A stretch of 64,000 nt of DNA from Bradyrhizobium sp. Ec3.3 (GTDB lineage Bacteria > Pseudomonadota > Alphaproteobacteria > Rhizobiales > Xanthobacteraceae). The notes below the pieces were generated by a model. That model did no database searches. It worked only from the letters and a program-made list of their open reading frames with translations, and was not told where the DNA came from. Position numbers and translations under genes: made by a program. Shown here one piece after another: positions 1 to 8,756 of the stretch (its first letter is position 1; each line of letters opens with the position of its first letter). The stretch is from NCBI RefSeq assembly GCF_000472925.1, contig NZ_AXAS01000003.1, positions 186,322-250,321 on the forward strand, given 5' to 3'.

Positions 1-557
1 CGGCCGCGTGCGGTAACGCGCGCCTTGGGATGGAGATGGCCGGCGATCTCGCCGCACGCGCCGGTCGGCTCGTGACGGAAAATGATCGGGCCGATCGCGA
101 CTTCGTCGGCGACGGTGCCACCGAGATCGCGCGGCAGCGCCGGGTCGTGATTGCCTGAAATCCAGATCCAGTCGCGGCCGCTCTGGAGCGAGGTCATGGC
201 GTCGCGATCCTCAATCGACAGCCGCTCATGGGCGCTGCGATCATGAAAACTGTCGCCGAGCGCGATCACGATCCGCGGATCGTGCCGCGCGATCACGGCC
301 GCAAGACGACTGAGCGTGGCGACCGTGTCATAAGGCGGCAGCAGCACGCCGCGCGCAGCGAAGCTCGAGCCTTTTTCCAGATGCAGGTCGGAAACGACGA
401 GCAGGCGCTGCTCGTCCCAGAACAGCGCGCCGGAGAGATCGGCATGGAACGATGCGCCGGCGACGTCCAGCGTGCGCGTCGACGTGATCGAAATGGCCGC
501 CTGCTCGGTCAAGGCCGGGCTTGACGACTTGGCAGGAGTTGCGCCCCAAGGATTCAT
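1..557 (-). CDS. pdeM: Ligase-associated metallophosphoesterase PdeM (3' end cut by window edge)
   Basis: This is a calcineurin-like phosphoesterase of the type found beside the ATP-dependent ligase and Lhr-like helicase in many bacteria (ligase-associated DNA damage response endonuclease). The 185 visible residues contain the metal-binding motifs in order: SDLHLEKG (56-63), GDSFHD (101-106), SGNHDP (134-139) and GHLHPKAR (173-180). The C-terminus lies beyond the window. The ATG at 557 is 12 bases after the helicase stop codon, so the two genes form an operon read leftward. The fold assignment is from motifs seen directly; the repair role is inferred from the family and from the neighbouring helicase, exonuclease and ligase. 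No strong ribosome binding site is visible, which fits translational coupling. Confidence 0.9.
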   Translation of the reverse strand, partial: MNPWGATPAKSSSPALTEQAAISITSTRTLDVAGASFHADLSGALFWDEQRLLVVSDLHLEKGSSFAARGVLLPPYDTVATLSRLAAVIARHDPRIVIALGDSFHDRSAHERLSIEDRDAMTSLQSGRDWIWISGNHDPALPRDLGGTVADEVAIGPIIFRHEPTGACGEIAGHLHPKARVTARG

Positions 558-569
558 TCTGCGGACAGT

Positions 570-3200
570 CTACGACATCGCCTCTTTGACGAGCTCGTCG
601 GCGGCCTCCGCCAGCAGCTCGTCTGCAGCTTCGCCATAAACTGACTCGCGGCCGATTTCCAGCATCACGGGGACGGCGAGCGGGGAGACGTGGTCGAGTT
701 CCCGGTGCGTGATGTGGCCGTGGATGCGCGCGAGCATGTCACCGAGCCGGCGCAGGTCGAGCAGGCCGGTCGCGGCATCGGCGCGCGCGGCGCGCAACAG
801 CATGTGATCGGCCTGGTGCTTGCGCAGGACGTCGTAGACGAGGTCGGTCGAGAACAGCACCTGCCGGCGGCTCTTGTCTTCATCCGTGAAACGGCGCTCG
901 ATCAGGCCGGAGATCAGCGCGCAATTGCGGAACATGCGCTTCATCAGCGCGGACTCGGCGAGCCAGGCCTCGAGGTCGTCGCCGAGCATATCAGGATCGA
1001 ACAACGCGTTGAGATCGAGCTGGCCGTTGCGGATCATGAAGGAGGCATCGCCCAGCCCCCAGATCGCGACCGCATATTCATTAGCGACGAAGCCGAGCGG
1101 GCGGGCGCGGGCGCGCTCCAGCCGGCGCGTGAGCAGCATGCCGAGCGTCTGGTGCGCGAGCCGCCCCTCGAAGGGATAGCAGATGAGATAGTGCTTGTTG
1201 CCGCGCGGAAAAGTTTCGACCAGGAGCTCGCGCACCGCGGGCACGCGCGAAACATCCTTTTGCAATGACAGCCAGTCGCGCACCTGCTCCGGCAGGGCAC
1301 CCCACGCGCGCTTGTCATCCAGCAGCCGGCGCACGCGCTCGGCCAGATAAGTCGACAGCGGAAACTTGCCGCCCATATAGGACGGCACCTTGGGATCGGC
1401 GTCATGGGCGCGGGAGACGTAGACCTGGTCCTCGGCCAGCGCCTCATAGCGCACCACCTCGCCGCCGAACACGAAGGTGTCGCCGGGGCTGAGGCCCTCG
1501 ATGAAATATTCCTCGATCTCGCCGAGCACGCGGCCGCCGCGCGCAATGGCGCCGGTCGAGCCTCCCGCTTTTCCTTGCCCCGTGGAGCGCGAGCGCACCA
1601 GCCGGACTTTCAGCATCGGCTCCTCGACGATGGTGCCGACATTGAGGCGATAGCTCTGCCGCACCTTTGGATTGGCGACGCGCCAGCGGCCCTGCTTGTC
1701 CTGCTTGATGCGGGCGAAGCGTTCATAGGTTTTCAGCGCGTAGCCGCCGGTAGCGACGAAATCGACGACGTCGTCGAAATCCTGCCGCGACAGATCGGCG
1801 TATGGCGCCGCCGTGCGCACCTCGTCATAGAGTTCGCCCGAGAGAAACGGCTCGCCGCAGGCGCAGCCGAGCACGTGCTGCGCCAGCACGTCGAGGGCAC
1901 CGATGCGCAAGGGCGGGGTATCCTGCGCATTCTCCGCGATTGCATCGATCGCGGAGCGGCACTCCAGCACTTCGAACCGGTTGGCCGGCACCAGCACCGC
2001 GCGCGAGGCCTCATCGAGGCGATGATTGGCGCGGCCGATGCGCTGCATCAGGCGCGAGCAGCCTTTTGGTGCGCCGATATTGATGACGAGATCGACGTCG
2101 CCCCAGTCGACGCCGAGATCCAGCGACGAGGTGCAGACCACGCCGCGCAGTTTTCCCGCCGACATCGCGTCCTCGACCTTGCGGCGCTGCGCGACGTCGA
2201 GCGAGCCGTGATGCAGCGCGATCGCAAGTCCGTCGTCGTTCATGCGCCAGAGATCCTGGAACAGCATCTCGGCCTGGCTGCGGGTGTTGACGAAGACCAG
2301 CGTGGTCTTGTTCGCCTTGATCAGCTCGTAGACCTCGGCCAGCGCATGGCGCGCAGTGTGGCCGGCCCAGGGGAGGCGCTCGCTTGTATCCAGCATCTCG
2401 ACGATCGGCGCGGCCGCGCCGCCGGCCATGACGATATCAGCGGCGGAGGCAGCCTTTCCGGCCGGCTGCGGCATGAGGAATCGCGCCAGCGAGTCCGGCT
2501 CGGCCACCGTCGCCGACAGGCCGATCATGCGCATCTCCGGCGCAAGCCGCCACAGCCGCGCAAGCCCGAGCGACAGCAGGTCGCCACGCTTGGAGGTGAC
2601 GAGCGCATGCAACTCGTCGAGCACCACGCGCTTGAGCGATGAGAACAGGAACGGCGCATCGTCGGAGGACAGCAGCAATGCGAGCTGCTCCGGCGTCGTG
2701 AGAAGGATGTCCGGCGGATAGCGGCGCTGGCGCTGCCGCCGCGACACCGGCGTGTCACCCGTGCGGGTCTCGACCTTGATCGGCAGTCCCATCTCGGCAA
2801 TCGGCCGCTCAAGGTTGCGCGCGATGTCGACGGCGAGCGCTTTCAGCGGGGAGATGTAGAGGGTGTGCAAACCGCCGCTGCGCTGAACGGCGCGGCCGGT
2901 GGAGATGATCTTGTGTTTGTCGTCGGCAGGCAGGGCTGCCCGTGGCCACCCCCCTCCCCGGCCCTCCCCCACAAGGGGGGAGGGAGAAGAGAGTTCGACC
3001 AGCGTCGGCAGAAATCCCGCCAGCGTCTTGCCGGCGCCGGTTGGTGCGATCAGCAGCGCGGAGCGACCCTCGCGAGCCTTTTCCAAGAGCGCCAATTGAT
3101 GCGCGCGCGGCGACCAGCCGCGGGCCGCGAACCATGTCTGGAAGCGGTCGGGCAACGGTGCGGCCGGCTCGGCCGAGGCGGTGAGGATACGGGGCGGCAC
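570..3200 (-). CDS. Ligase-associated Lhr-like DEXH-box helicase
   Basis: This is a large DNA helicase of the Lhr family, in the class encoded with ATP-dependent ligases and thought to act in DNA repair. With the GTG start at 3200 it has 876 residues. Visible motifs are Walker A APTGAGKT (about 52-59), the DELH box, GLSATV, VFVNTRSQAE and the RIGRANHR motif VI, followed by the long Lhr C-terminal region. An upstream ATG at 3362 would add 54 residues, but that stretch is translated palindromic repeat, so I rejected it. Odd feature: between the Walker A region and the TLYISPLKALA motif there are about 39 extra residues rich in Gly, Pro and Ser, encoded by a palindromic repeat (hairpin at 2962-2984) inserted in frame. 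The gene is followed 12 bases later by pdeM. Confidence 0.9.
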   Translation of the reverse strand: MPPRILTASAEPAAPLPDRFQTWFAARGWSPRAHQLALLEKAREGRSALLIAPTGAGKTLAGFLPTLVELSSPSPLVGEGRGGGWPRAALPADDKHKIISTGRAVQRSGGLHTLYISPLKALAVDIARNLERPIAEMGLPIKVETRTGDTPVSRRQRQRRYPPDILLTTPEQLALLLSSDDAPFLFSSLKRVVLDELHALVTSKRGDLLSLGLARLWRLAPEMRMIGLSATVAEPDSLARFLMPQPAGKAASAADIVMAGGAAAPIVEMLDTSERLPWAGHTARHALAEVYELIKANKTTLVFVNTRSQAEMLFQDLWRMNDDGLAIALHHGSLDVAQRRKVEDAMSAGKLRGVVCTSSLDLGVDWGDVDLVINIGAPKGCSRLMQRIGRANHRLDEASRAVLVPANRFEVLECRSAIDAIAENAQDTPPLRIGALDVLAQHVLGCACGEPFLSGELYDEVRTAAPYADLSRQDFDDVVDFVATGGYALKTYERFARIKQDKQGRWRVANPKVRQSYRLNVGTIVEEPMLKVRLVRSRSTGQGKAGGSTGAIARGGRVLGEIEEYFIEGLSPGDTFVFGGEVVRYEALAEDQVYVSRAHDADPKVPSYMGGKFPLSTYLAERVRRLLDDKRAWGALPEQVRDWLSLQKDVSRVPAVRELLVETFPRGNKHYLICYPFEGRLAHQTLGMLLTRRLERARARPLGFVANEYAVAIWGLGDASFMIRNGQLDLNALFDPDMLGDDLEAWLAESALMKRMFRNCALISGLIERRFTDEDKSRRQVLFSTDLVYDVLRKHQADHMLLRAARADAATGLLDLRRLGDMLARIHGHITHRELDHVSPLAVPVMLEIGRESVYGEAADELLAEAADELVKEAMS
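2943..2990. repeat. Palindromic repeat (family A) inside the helicase gene
   Basis: A C-rich/G-rich hairpin with stem CCCTCCCCC at 2962-2970, loop ACAA, and GGGGGGAGGG at 2975-2984. It has the same sequence plan as the repeats at 7101-7303 inside the ligase gene and is related to the intergenic copies at 3240-3402, 8757-8928 and 22459-22659. It keeps the reading frame open and is translated as part of a Gly/Pro-rich insert. Confidence 0.8.
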
Positions 3201-3239
3201 GGCGATAGAGGTAAGCCGTGGGGACGGGTTCGTCGAGGG

Positions 3240-3402
3240 GTGGGTCCTTCGCCTCGCCCCGCTCGCGGGGAGAGGCCGGAATTCAAGCACAGCTTGAATT
3301 CCGGGTGAGGGGGAGCTTCCACGAGTCCATCTATCACCGTGAATGCGGATGCAGCCCCTCACCCCGACCCTCTCCCCGTAAGAACGGGGAGAGGGAGAGG
3401 CG
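3240..3402. repeat. Composite palindromic repeat (family A) upstream of the helicase
   Basis: Two strong hairpins lie in the gap between the helicase start and the next gene. The first is a perfect 13-bp stem, CCGGAATTCAAGC (3276-3288), with loop ACA and its complement at 3292-3304. The second is a perfect 12-bp stem at 3368-3379 and 3384-3395 (CCCTCTCCCCGT with its complement). The gap holds nothing else recognisable. Either hairpin could act as a transcription barrier after the binding-protein gene at 3420, which reads into it. Confidence 0.75.
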
Positions 3403-3419
3403 GCGTCAGCGCGCGCCCG

Positions 3420-4649
3420 CTACTCCGTCACGGGCTTGTCGGAGACCTGCCAGTCCTTGCCGTTGAAGGTCGAGATGAACAGTGTCTTCATCGGCGTGTA
3501 GTCGTCGGGCGTGTAGCTGTAGTCGACGCCGTCGAGGAAGAACGGCGAATGGAAGCCCTTGAGGTTCGCGGCCTGCTTCAGCACATTTTCGCGCGTGAGC
3601 TCGTCGCCGCAGCGGCGCAGGATCTCGCCCATGCTCACCGCCTGGCCGTAACCGGCATAGGCGATGGTGTTGTCGGGATCGACGTTTGGCAGATAATTCT
3701 TGCGTAACGTGTCGAACGCGATCACGTCCTTGTCATTCTCCCAGGGGCCGGGGCCGGCGTCCTTGGAATAGCGGATCGCGACGATGCCGGATGCGTTCTC
3801 GAAGCCGGCGGCGCCGAGGATGGATTTGCCGGTCGAGCCCGCCGAGAGCAATTGCAGCGGCTTCCAGCCGAGTTCGGCCGCTTTCCGGATCGACTGCGAC
3901 GACGCCTTGCCGGTGGAGATGTTGTAGAAGACGTCGGCGCCCGACTTGGAGAGATTGATGAGTTGGGAATCGATGGTCGGATCGGTCAGGTCGTAGGTCT
4001 GCTCCAAAATCACCTGCGCGGTGCCGCCGGCATCCGCAAGCACCTTCTTGAAGGGCCCGAGGAAGTCGCGGCCGAAATCATCGTTCTGGTAGAGGATGCC
4101 GATCCTGGCATTCGGCTTCACGCTGATGACGTGCTTGGCGAGAATGCGCGCTTCGGTCGGATAGAGCGGCAGGCCCGCCATCGTCCATTTGAATTCCTTC
4201 GGGTTGTTCCACTTGGACGCGCCGGTATTGAGCAGGAGCTGCGGCACGCCCTTGGAATTCAGATATTTATGAACAGCGGTCTGCGGCGCGGTACCGAGCG
4301 AGCCATAGAGCGCCAGCACCTCCTCCTGCTCGACGAGGCGCCGCGTCGCCTCGACGCATTTCGGCGCGCTGTAGGCATCGTCCATGGTGAGGAATTTGAC
4401 CTTGCGCCCGTTGATGCCGCCCTTCTCGTTCAGCATCTGGAAATAGGCTTCGCCGACACGACCCAGCACGCCATAGAGCGAGCCGGGGCCGGAATGCGGC
4501 ACGGTCTGACCGATCTTGATCTCGGTGTCGCTCGCGCCCGCATCATATTTCTTCTCCGCAGCCCAAACGTAGGGCGCCGGCAAGGTCGAGGCTGCGATTG
4601 TGGCAAATGCACCGGCGCTGAAATCGCGCCGCGATGGATTTTTTGTCAT
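3420..4649 (-). CDS. ABC transporter substrate-binding protein, branched-chain amino acid (LivJ) type
   Basis: This is a 409-residue periplasmic type I binding protein for amino acids or related small molecules. The N-terminus MTKNPSRRDFSAGAF carries a twin-arginine signal (SRRDF) followed by a hydrophobic segment ending near VWAAE, so the protein is probably exported folded by Tat. The body has the features of the HAAT/LivJ family, including IKIGQTVPHSGPGS, NEKGGINGRKV and DDAYSAPK. The ATG at 4649 is preceded by GGGAGA; a further upstream ATG at 4784 would add residues unlike a signal peptide. No permease or ATPase gene is adjacent, so it is an orphan receptor here. The gene interrupts the DNA-repair cluster. 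Substrate not predictable. Confidence 0.85.
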   Translation of the reverse strand: MTKNPSRRDFSAGAFATIAASTLPAPYVWAAEKKYDAGASDTEIKIGQTVPHSGPGSLYGVLGRVGEAYFQMLNEKGGINGRKVKFLTMDDAYSAPKCVEATRRLVEQEEVLALYGSLGTAPQTAVHKYLNSKGVPQLLLNTGASKWNNPKEFKWTMAGLPLYPTEARILAKHVISVKPNARIGILYQNDDFGRDFLGPFKKVLADAGGTAQVILEQTYDLTDPTIDSQLINLSKSGADVFYNISTGKASSQSIRKAAELGWKPLQLLSAGSTGKSILGAAGFENASGIVAIRYSKDAGPGPWENDKDVIAFDTLRKNYLPNVDPDNTIAYAGYGQAVSMGEILRRCGDELTRENVLKQAANLKGFHSPFFLDGVDYSYTPDDYTPMKTLFISTFNGKDWQVSDKPVTE

Positions 4650-4767
4650 TGGCGTTGTCTCCCTGATGCTGCGCATTGTGCGGACATCAAGGCACGCATC
4701 GCAAGTGGCAAGGCTGCGCTTTTGCGGCGCAATGACGCTCAATTTGCCGCAGCCCCAGCGCCTAGAC

Positions 4768-5694
4768 TCAAGTTTTCTCGGCAACGATGACGAGGCCGCG
4801 CACCGGCTCGTTGTTCTCGTTTCGCGGCGAGGCCGGCGCCAGTGTCAGCAGCTTGAGGCCGGCATTCGCGATCGCAGCCTGCACATATTCCGCCGCATGG
4901 GCATAGCGCAGCCCCTCGCCCAGGACGACGCCGCTGCCGTCATGCGTCTCGAGCGTGAAGGCGAGCGTACCGCCGGCTGCGAGCACGCGCGTTGCTTCCA
5001 TCAACACCGGCGCGAGATCGGACAGATACACGAACGCATCCGCAGCCACGACCAGACTCGCGCTCGCGTCCGGCTTGCTGCGCAGGCCGTCGATCATGTC
5101 GGCGACTTCCAGCTCGGCATAGAGGCCGGTGGCGCGCGCCTCCTTGATCATGCCGGGCGAAAGATCAATGCCGATGAAATGGTCGACCTGCTTTGCGAAG
5201 GCACTGGCCGCGAGCCCCGTGCCGCAGCCGAGATCGATCGCGCACTTGAAGTAGGCCGGCTTGTTCGCGGCGACGCGCGCGGCCAGCACCGCCTTGAAGA
5301 TCAGCGCGGGGGCGCGATAGCCGAGATCGTTGATCAATGCATGCTCGAAGCGCGGCGCGTATTGATCGAACAGCGCCTGCACATAGGCTTTCGGCATCTC
5401 CGCCATCTGTGCCTCGCCGAGCCGCATCAGATGCAGGCCGGCGCCATGCTGGTCCTCAGGATCAGAGTCGCGCGCCTTGCGAAACGCCGCGGTCGCCTTG
5501 TCGCGCTCGCCGAGCTGCTGACGGATTTCGCCGAGCGTGAACCAGGCCGATGTGAAGTTCGGCGCGAGCTCGATCGCCTGCTCCAGCAGGTCAGCTGCGG
5601 CCGGAAAATCGCCCTTCAGCTGCAGGTCGCGCGCGAACTCGAAACGGCGGTCGGCCATCAGATCGCCGGAGGACAGGAACAGACGCAGGGGCAT
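4768..5694 (-). CDS. TPR-containing class I SAM-dependent methyltransferase
   Basis: A 308-residue protein with TPR-like helices in the N-terminal third (LQLKGDFPAAADLLEQAIEL; FTLGEIRQQLGERDKATAAF) joined to a Rossmann methyltransferase domain. The SAM-binding glycine motif DLGCGTG is at about 154-160, with IGIDLSPGM following and an acidic residue at the end of beta strand 2. Families with this layout are annotated as predicted methyltransferases of the COG4976 type; the substrate is unknown. I chose the ATG at 5694, but the ATG at 5658 (MADRRFEF) is also possible; starts further upstream would overlap the divergent exonuclease gene. The stop codon is 118 bases before the start of the binding protein downstream. 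Confidence 0.82.
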   Translation of the reverse strand: MPLRLFLSSGDLMADRRFEFARDLQLKGDFPAAADLLEQAIELAPNFTSAWFTLGEIRQQLGERDKATAAFRKARDSDPEDQHGAGLHLMRLGEAQMAEMPKAYVQALFDQYAPRFEHALINDLGYRAPALIFKAVLAARVAANKPAYFKCAIDLGCGTGLAASAFAKQVDHFIGIDLSPGMIKEARATGLYAELEVADMIDGLRSKPDASASLVVAADAFVYLSDLAPVLMEATRVLAAGGTLAFTLETHDGSGVVLGEGLRYAHAAEYVQAAIANAGLKLLTLAPASPRNENNEPVRGLVIVAEKT

Positions 5695-5753
5695 TTTTGG
5701 AACCAGAAGACGACGCGGGCCAATGACTCGAATGAAACGGGCGTGCAGCCTAT

Positions 5754-6800
5754 ATGACAGAAATGCGCCCGCAAGACATCCTGTTGCCAACTGCTGCCGG
5801 CCTGTGCTGCAAGCCGGGCGGCTTCCATATCGATCCTGTCCGCCCCGTCGAGCGCGCCGTGATCACCCACGGCCATTCCGACCATGCGCGTGCCGGCCAC
5901 GGCGCCGTGCTGGCGACGCAGGAGACGCTGGACATGATGCGCCTGCGCTATGGCGAGAACTTTGCCGGCACGACGCAGGCGATCCGCTATGGCGAGGAGA
6001 TCCGGCTCGGCGACGTCAAGGTGAAGTTTCACCCCGCGGGCCACGTGCTGGGCTCGGCGCAGATCGCGGTGACCTGTAAGGACACCTGTATCGTCGCCTC
6101 CGGCGACTACAAGGACGCGCCGGACCCGACCTGCGCGCCGTTCGAGCTCGTGCCCTGCGATGTCTTCATCACCGAGGCGACATTCGGCCTGCCGGTATTT
6201 CGCCACGGCGATGCGGCGGACGAGGTGAAGAAGCTGCTCGCCTCCGTGGAGCTGTTTCCGGAGCGCGCGCATCTCGTCGGCGCCTATTCGCTCGGCAAGG
6301 CGCAGCGCGTCATCGCACTGCTGCGCGCGGCCGGATACGACACGCCGATCTATCTGCATGGCGCGATGGAGACGATCACGCACTATTACCAGAGCCGCGG
6401 CATCGCGCTCGGCGAGCTACGCCCGGTGAAGGGCACGAAGAAGACCGATCTCGCCGGCACCATTACGCTGGCACCGCCCTCCGCCACCTCCGATATCTGG
6501 ACGCGGCGGTTTCCCGATCCGGTCACGGCATTTGCTTCGGGCTGGATGCGGGTGCGCGCGCGAGCGCGGCAGGGCGGCGTGGAATTGCCGCTGGTGATTT
6601 CCGACCATGCCGATTGGGACGGCCTCACCGCGACGATCGCCGCGACCGGCGCCGGCGAAATCTGGGTCACGCACGGCCAGGAAGACGCGCTGGTGCATTG
6701 GTGCAAAACCAAGGGCTTGGCCGCGCAGCCGCTGGATCTCGTCGGCTATGGCGACGAGGAGGAGAGCGAGACGCAGCTCGCAAGCGAGGCCGAGGCATGA
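5754..6800 (+). CDS. Ligase-associated DNA exonuclease (MBL fold / beta-CASP type)
   Basis: A 348-residue metallo-beta-lactamase-fold nuclease of the type encoded beside ATP-dependent ligases. The metal-binding signature HGHSDHARAGH starts at residue 39; later histidine and aspartate motifs include HPAGHVLGSAQ, ASGDYKD and ISDHADWDG, as expected for the CPSF/SNM1-like branch. It overlaps the ligase gene by four bases (ATGA), so the two are translationally coupled. The start may be this ATG or the one nine bases later (MRPQDIL); neither has a strong ribosome binding site. Nuclease role is from family knowledge, the partner role from coupling to the ligase. Confidence 0.88.
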   Translation: MTEMRPQDILLPTAAGLCCKPGGFHIDPVRPVERAVITHGHSDHARAGHGAVLATQETLDMMRLRYGENFAGTTQAIRYGEEIRLGDVKVKFHPAGHVLGSAQIAVTCKDTCIVASGDYKDAPDPTCAPFELVPCDVFITEATFGLPVFRHGDAADEVKKLLASVELFPERAHLVGAYSLGKAQRVIALLRAAGYDTPIYLHGAMETITHYYQSRGIALGELRPVKGTKKTDLAGTITLAPPSATSDIWTRRFPDPVTAFASGWMRVRARARQGGVELPLVISDHADWDGLTATIAATGAGEIWVTHGQEDALVHWCKTKGLAAQPLDLVGYGDEEESETQLASEAEA

Positions 6801-8716
6801 ACCGCTTCGCCCAACTGTTGGACCGTCTCGCCTACGAGCCCGGCCGCAACAACAAGCTGCGGCTGATCACCGGCTATTTTCGCGAGGTCGGCGATCCCGA
6901 CCGCGGCTATGCGCTGGCGGCGCTGACCGGCGCGCTGAGCTTCAAGCACGCCAAGCCTGGGCTGATCCGCGACCTGATTGCGGCGCGTACCGATCCGGTG
7001 TTGTTCGGGTTGTCGTATGATTACGTTGGCGATCTCTCGGAAACAGTTGCGCTGATGTGGCCGAAGGGCGTCGTCAACGACGGCCAGTCTTTCCTGGGCT
7101 ACCCCCCTCCCCCACCCTCCCCCGCAAGGGGGGAGGGAGTGCAGCGCGACGCGGGGCGACGTGAGAGCGACACGTCGAACAACAAGTCTGAAGCAGTGGT
7201 GAGCGAAACCGTTACGGTTGTCGACGTATCGTCACGTGATGCAGGCACAGCTTCCACCGCTCCCTCCCCCCTTACGGGGGAGGGACAGGGAGGGGGGTGC
7301 CCCGGGGGAGATGACAGCCACCATCTCCGCCCACGCAACCACAACCACCCACCACCCCCAACCCTCACCGACGTCGTCACCACGCTGCGCACGCTCGGCA
7401 AGACCGAGCTGCCGGGCCAGCTTGCGCGCTGGCTCGACGAGCTCGACGAGACCGGCCGCTGGGCGCTGCTCAAACTCGTCACTGGCGCGCTTCGCATCGG
7501 CGTCTCCGCACGCCTGGCAAAAACCGCGGCGGCCGCACTCGGCGACAAGGATCCGCATGAGATCGAGCTGATCTGGCCCGGCCTCGTCCCGCCCTATCTC
7601 GACTTGTTCGCCTGGCTCGAGGGCCGCGCGGAAAAGCCCGTCAACCGCGACCCCGCGCCGTTCCGTCCCGTCATGCTCGCGCATGCGATCGAGGACTCAG
7701 ATTTCCAAAGCCTTGATCCCGCCGACTACGTTGCCGAGTGGAAATGGGACGGCATCCGCGTGCAGGCGGTGGCGGGCCGCAACGATCGCGGCCACATCAC
7801 GGCGCGGCTCTATTCGCGCACCGGCGAGGACATCACGGGGAGCTTTCCGGACCTCGTGCCCTCGCTGCACCTGCCCGGCGCGATCGACGGCGAGCTGCTC
7901 GTCGTGCGCGACGGCCGCGTGCAGAGCTTCAACGTTCTCCAGCAGCGCCTCAACCGCAAGGTAGTCTCGCCAAAGCTGATCAAGGATTTTCCGATCCACC
8001 TGCGCGCCTATGATCTGCTCGGCGACGACGAGAACGATCTGCGCGAGCTGCCCTTTGCCGAGCGGCGCCAGCATCTCGAAACCTTCATCAAGAAGCTGGG
8101 CGATTCCCGCATCGACCTTTCACCGACCGTGCCCTTCGATAGCTGGGACGCACTCACCGCCGCGCGCGCCGATCCCGCAAGTGCCGGCGCCGGCGAGGAT
8201 GCCGAGGCCGTCGAAGGCGTCATGCTGAAGCGGCGCGATGCACCCTATTTGCCGGGCCGGCCGAAGGGGCAATGGTGGAAATGGAAGCGCGACCCGCACA
8301 TCATCGATGCCGTGCTGATGTATGCGCAGCGCGGCCATGGCAAGCGCTCGTCCTATTATTCCGACTACACCTTTGGTGTCTGGACGGGAGGCGAAGGCGG
8401 CGACGAGCTGGTACCGGTCGGCAAGGCCTATTTCGGCTTCACCGACGAGGAGCTGCTCGAGATCGACCGCTTCGTCCGCCGCAACACCACGGAAAAATTC
8501 GGCCCCGTGCGCCATGTTGTGCACGAGCCCGACAAGGGGCTGGTGCTCGAGGTCGCCTTCGAAGGATTGCAGCGCTCGCCGCGGCACAAATCCGGCGTCG
8601 CCATGCGCTTTCCCCGCATCAGCCGCCTGCGCTGGGACAAGCCGCCACGCGAGGCGGACCGGCTGGAGACGCTGGAAAAGATGCTGAAGGCGGAGGTGGC
8701 GGAGATTGAGGCGTGA
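6797..8716 (+). CDS. ATP-dependent DNA ligase with in-frame repeat insertion
   Basis: An ATP-dependent DNA ligase of 639 residues. The nucleotidyltransferase signature EWKWDGIRVQ holds the catalytic lysine at residue 316; RLYSRTGEDI, DGELLV, EGVMLKRRDAPYLPG and KWKRDP follow as motifs III to V, and an OB-fold domain ends the protein. Family members are usually about 530-560 residues with the lysine nearer residue 240. The surplus is a block at about residues 102-188 between the N-terminal ligase domain segment ending SFLGYP and the segment starting LTDVVTTLRT. That block is encoded by two inverted palindromic repeats and is rich in Pro, Gly, Ser and His. The gene starts inside the exonuclease stop codon (ATGA). 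Confidence 0.93.
   Translation: MNRFAQLLDRLAYEPGRNNKLRLITGYFREVGDPDRGYALAALTGALSFKHAKPGLIRDLIAARTDPVLFGLSYDYVGDLSETVALMWPKGVVNDGQSFLGYPPPPPSPARGEGVQRDAGRRESDTSNNKSEAVVSETVTVVDVSSRDAGTASTAPSPLTGEGQGGGCPGGDDSHHLRPRNHNHPPPPTLTDVVTTLRTLGKTELPGQLARWLDELDETGRWALLKLVTGALRIGVSARLAKTAAAALGDKDPHEIELIWPGLVPPYLDLFAWLEGRAEKPVNRDPAPFRPVMLAHAIEDSDFQSLDPADYVAEWKWDGIRVQAVAGRNDRGHITARLYSRTGEDITGSFPDLVPSLHLPGAIDGELLVVRDGRVQSFNVLQQRLNRKVVSPKLIKDFPIHLRAYDLLGDDENDLRELPFAERRQHLETFIKKLGDSRIDLSPTVPFDSWDALTAARADPASAGAGEDAEAVEGVMLKRRDAPYLPGRPKGQWWKWKRDPHIIDAVLMYAQRGHGKRSSYYSDYTFGVWTGGEGGDELVPVGKAYFGFTDEELLEIDRFVRRNTTEKFGPVRHVVHEPDKGLVLEVAFEGLQRSPRHKSGVAMRFPRISRLRWDKPPREADRLETLEKMLKAEVAEIEA
7101..7303. repeat. Pair of inverted palindromic repeats (family A) inside the ligase gene
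   Basis: Two C/G-rich hairpins bound a 120-bp spacer. The left one has stems at 7115-7123 and 7128-7137 around GCAA; the right one has stems at 7261-7271 and 7276-7285 around TTAC. The right unit read on the minus strand nearly repeats the left unit (both begin ACCCCCCTCCC), so the whole behaves like a miniature element with terminal inverted repeats. The reading frame stays open through it. No clear target-site duplication is visible. Confidence 0.8.
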
Positions 8717-8756
8717 AAGCGCAATGAGGCTGGATTGCGGCCAGGACGGCGGTGCC

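Noticed and set aside
1404..2642. A 412-residue plus-strand open frame inside the helicase gene
   Set aside because: It lies antisense to a gene with clear motifs. In GC-rich codon use, long antisense frames are common; its residues show no family features.
3201..3362. An N-terminal extension of the helicase to an upstream ATG
   Set aside because: The added residues are translated intergenic palindromic repeat; the GTG at 3200 fits the family start better.
7201..7380. An intron or intein in the ligase gene
   Set aside because: The insert has palindromic repeat ends and no splicing motifs (no Cys/Ser at the first position with His-Asn at the end, no group I or II RNA core).
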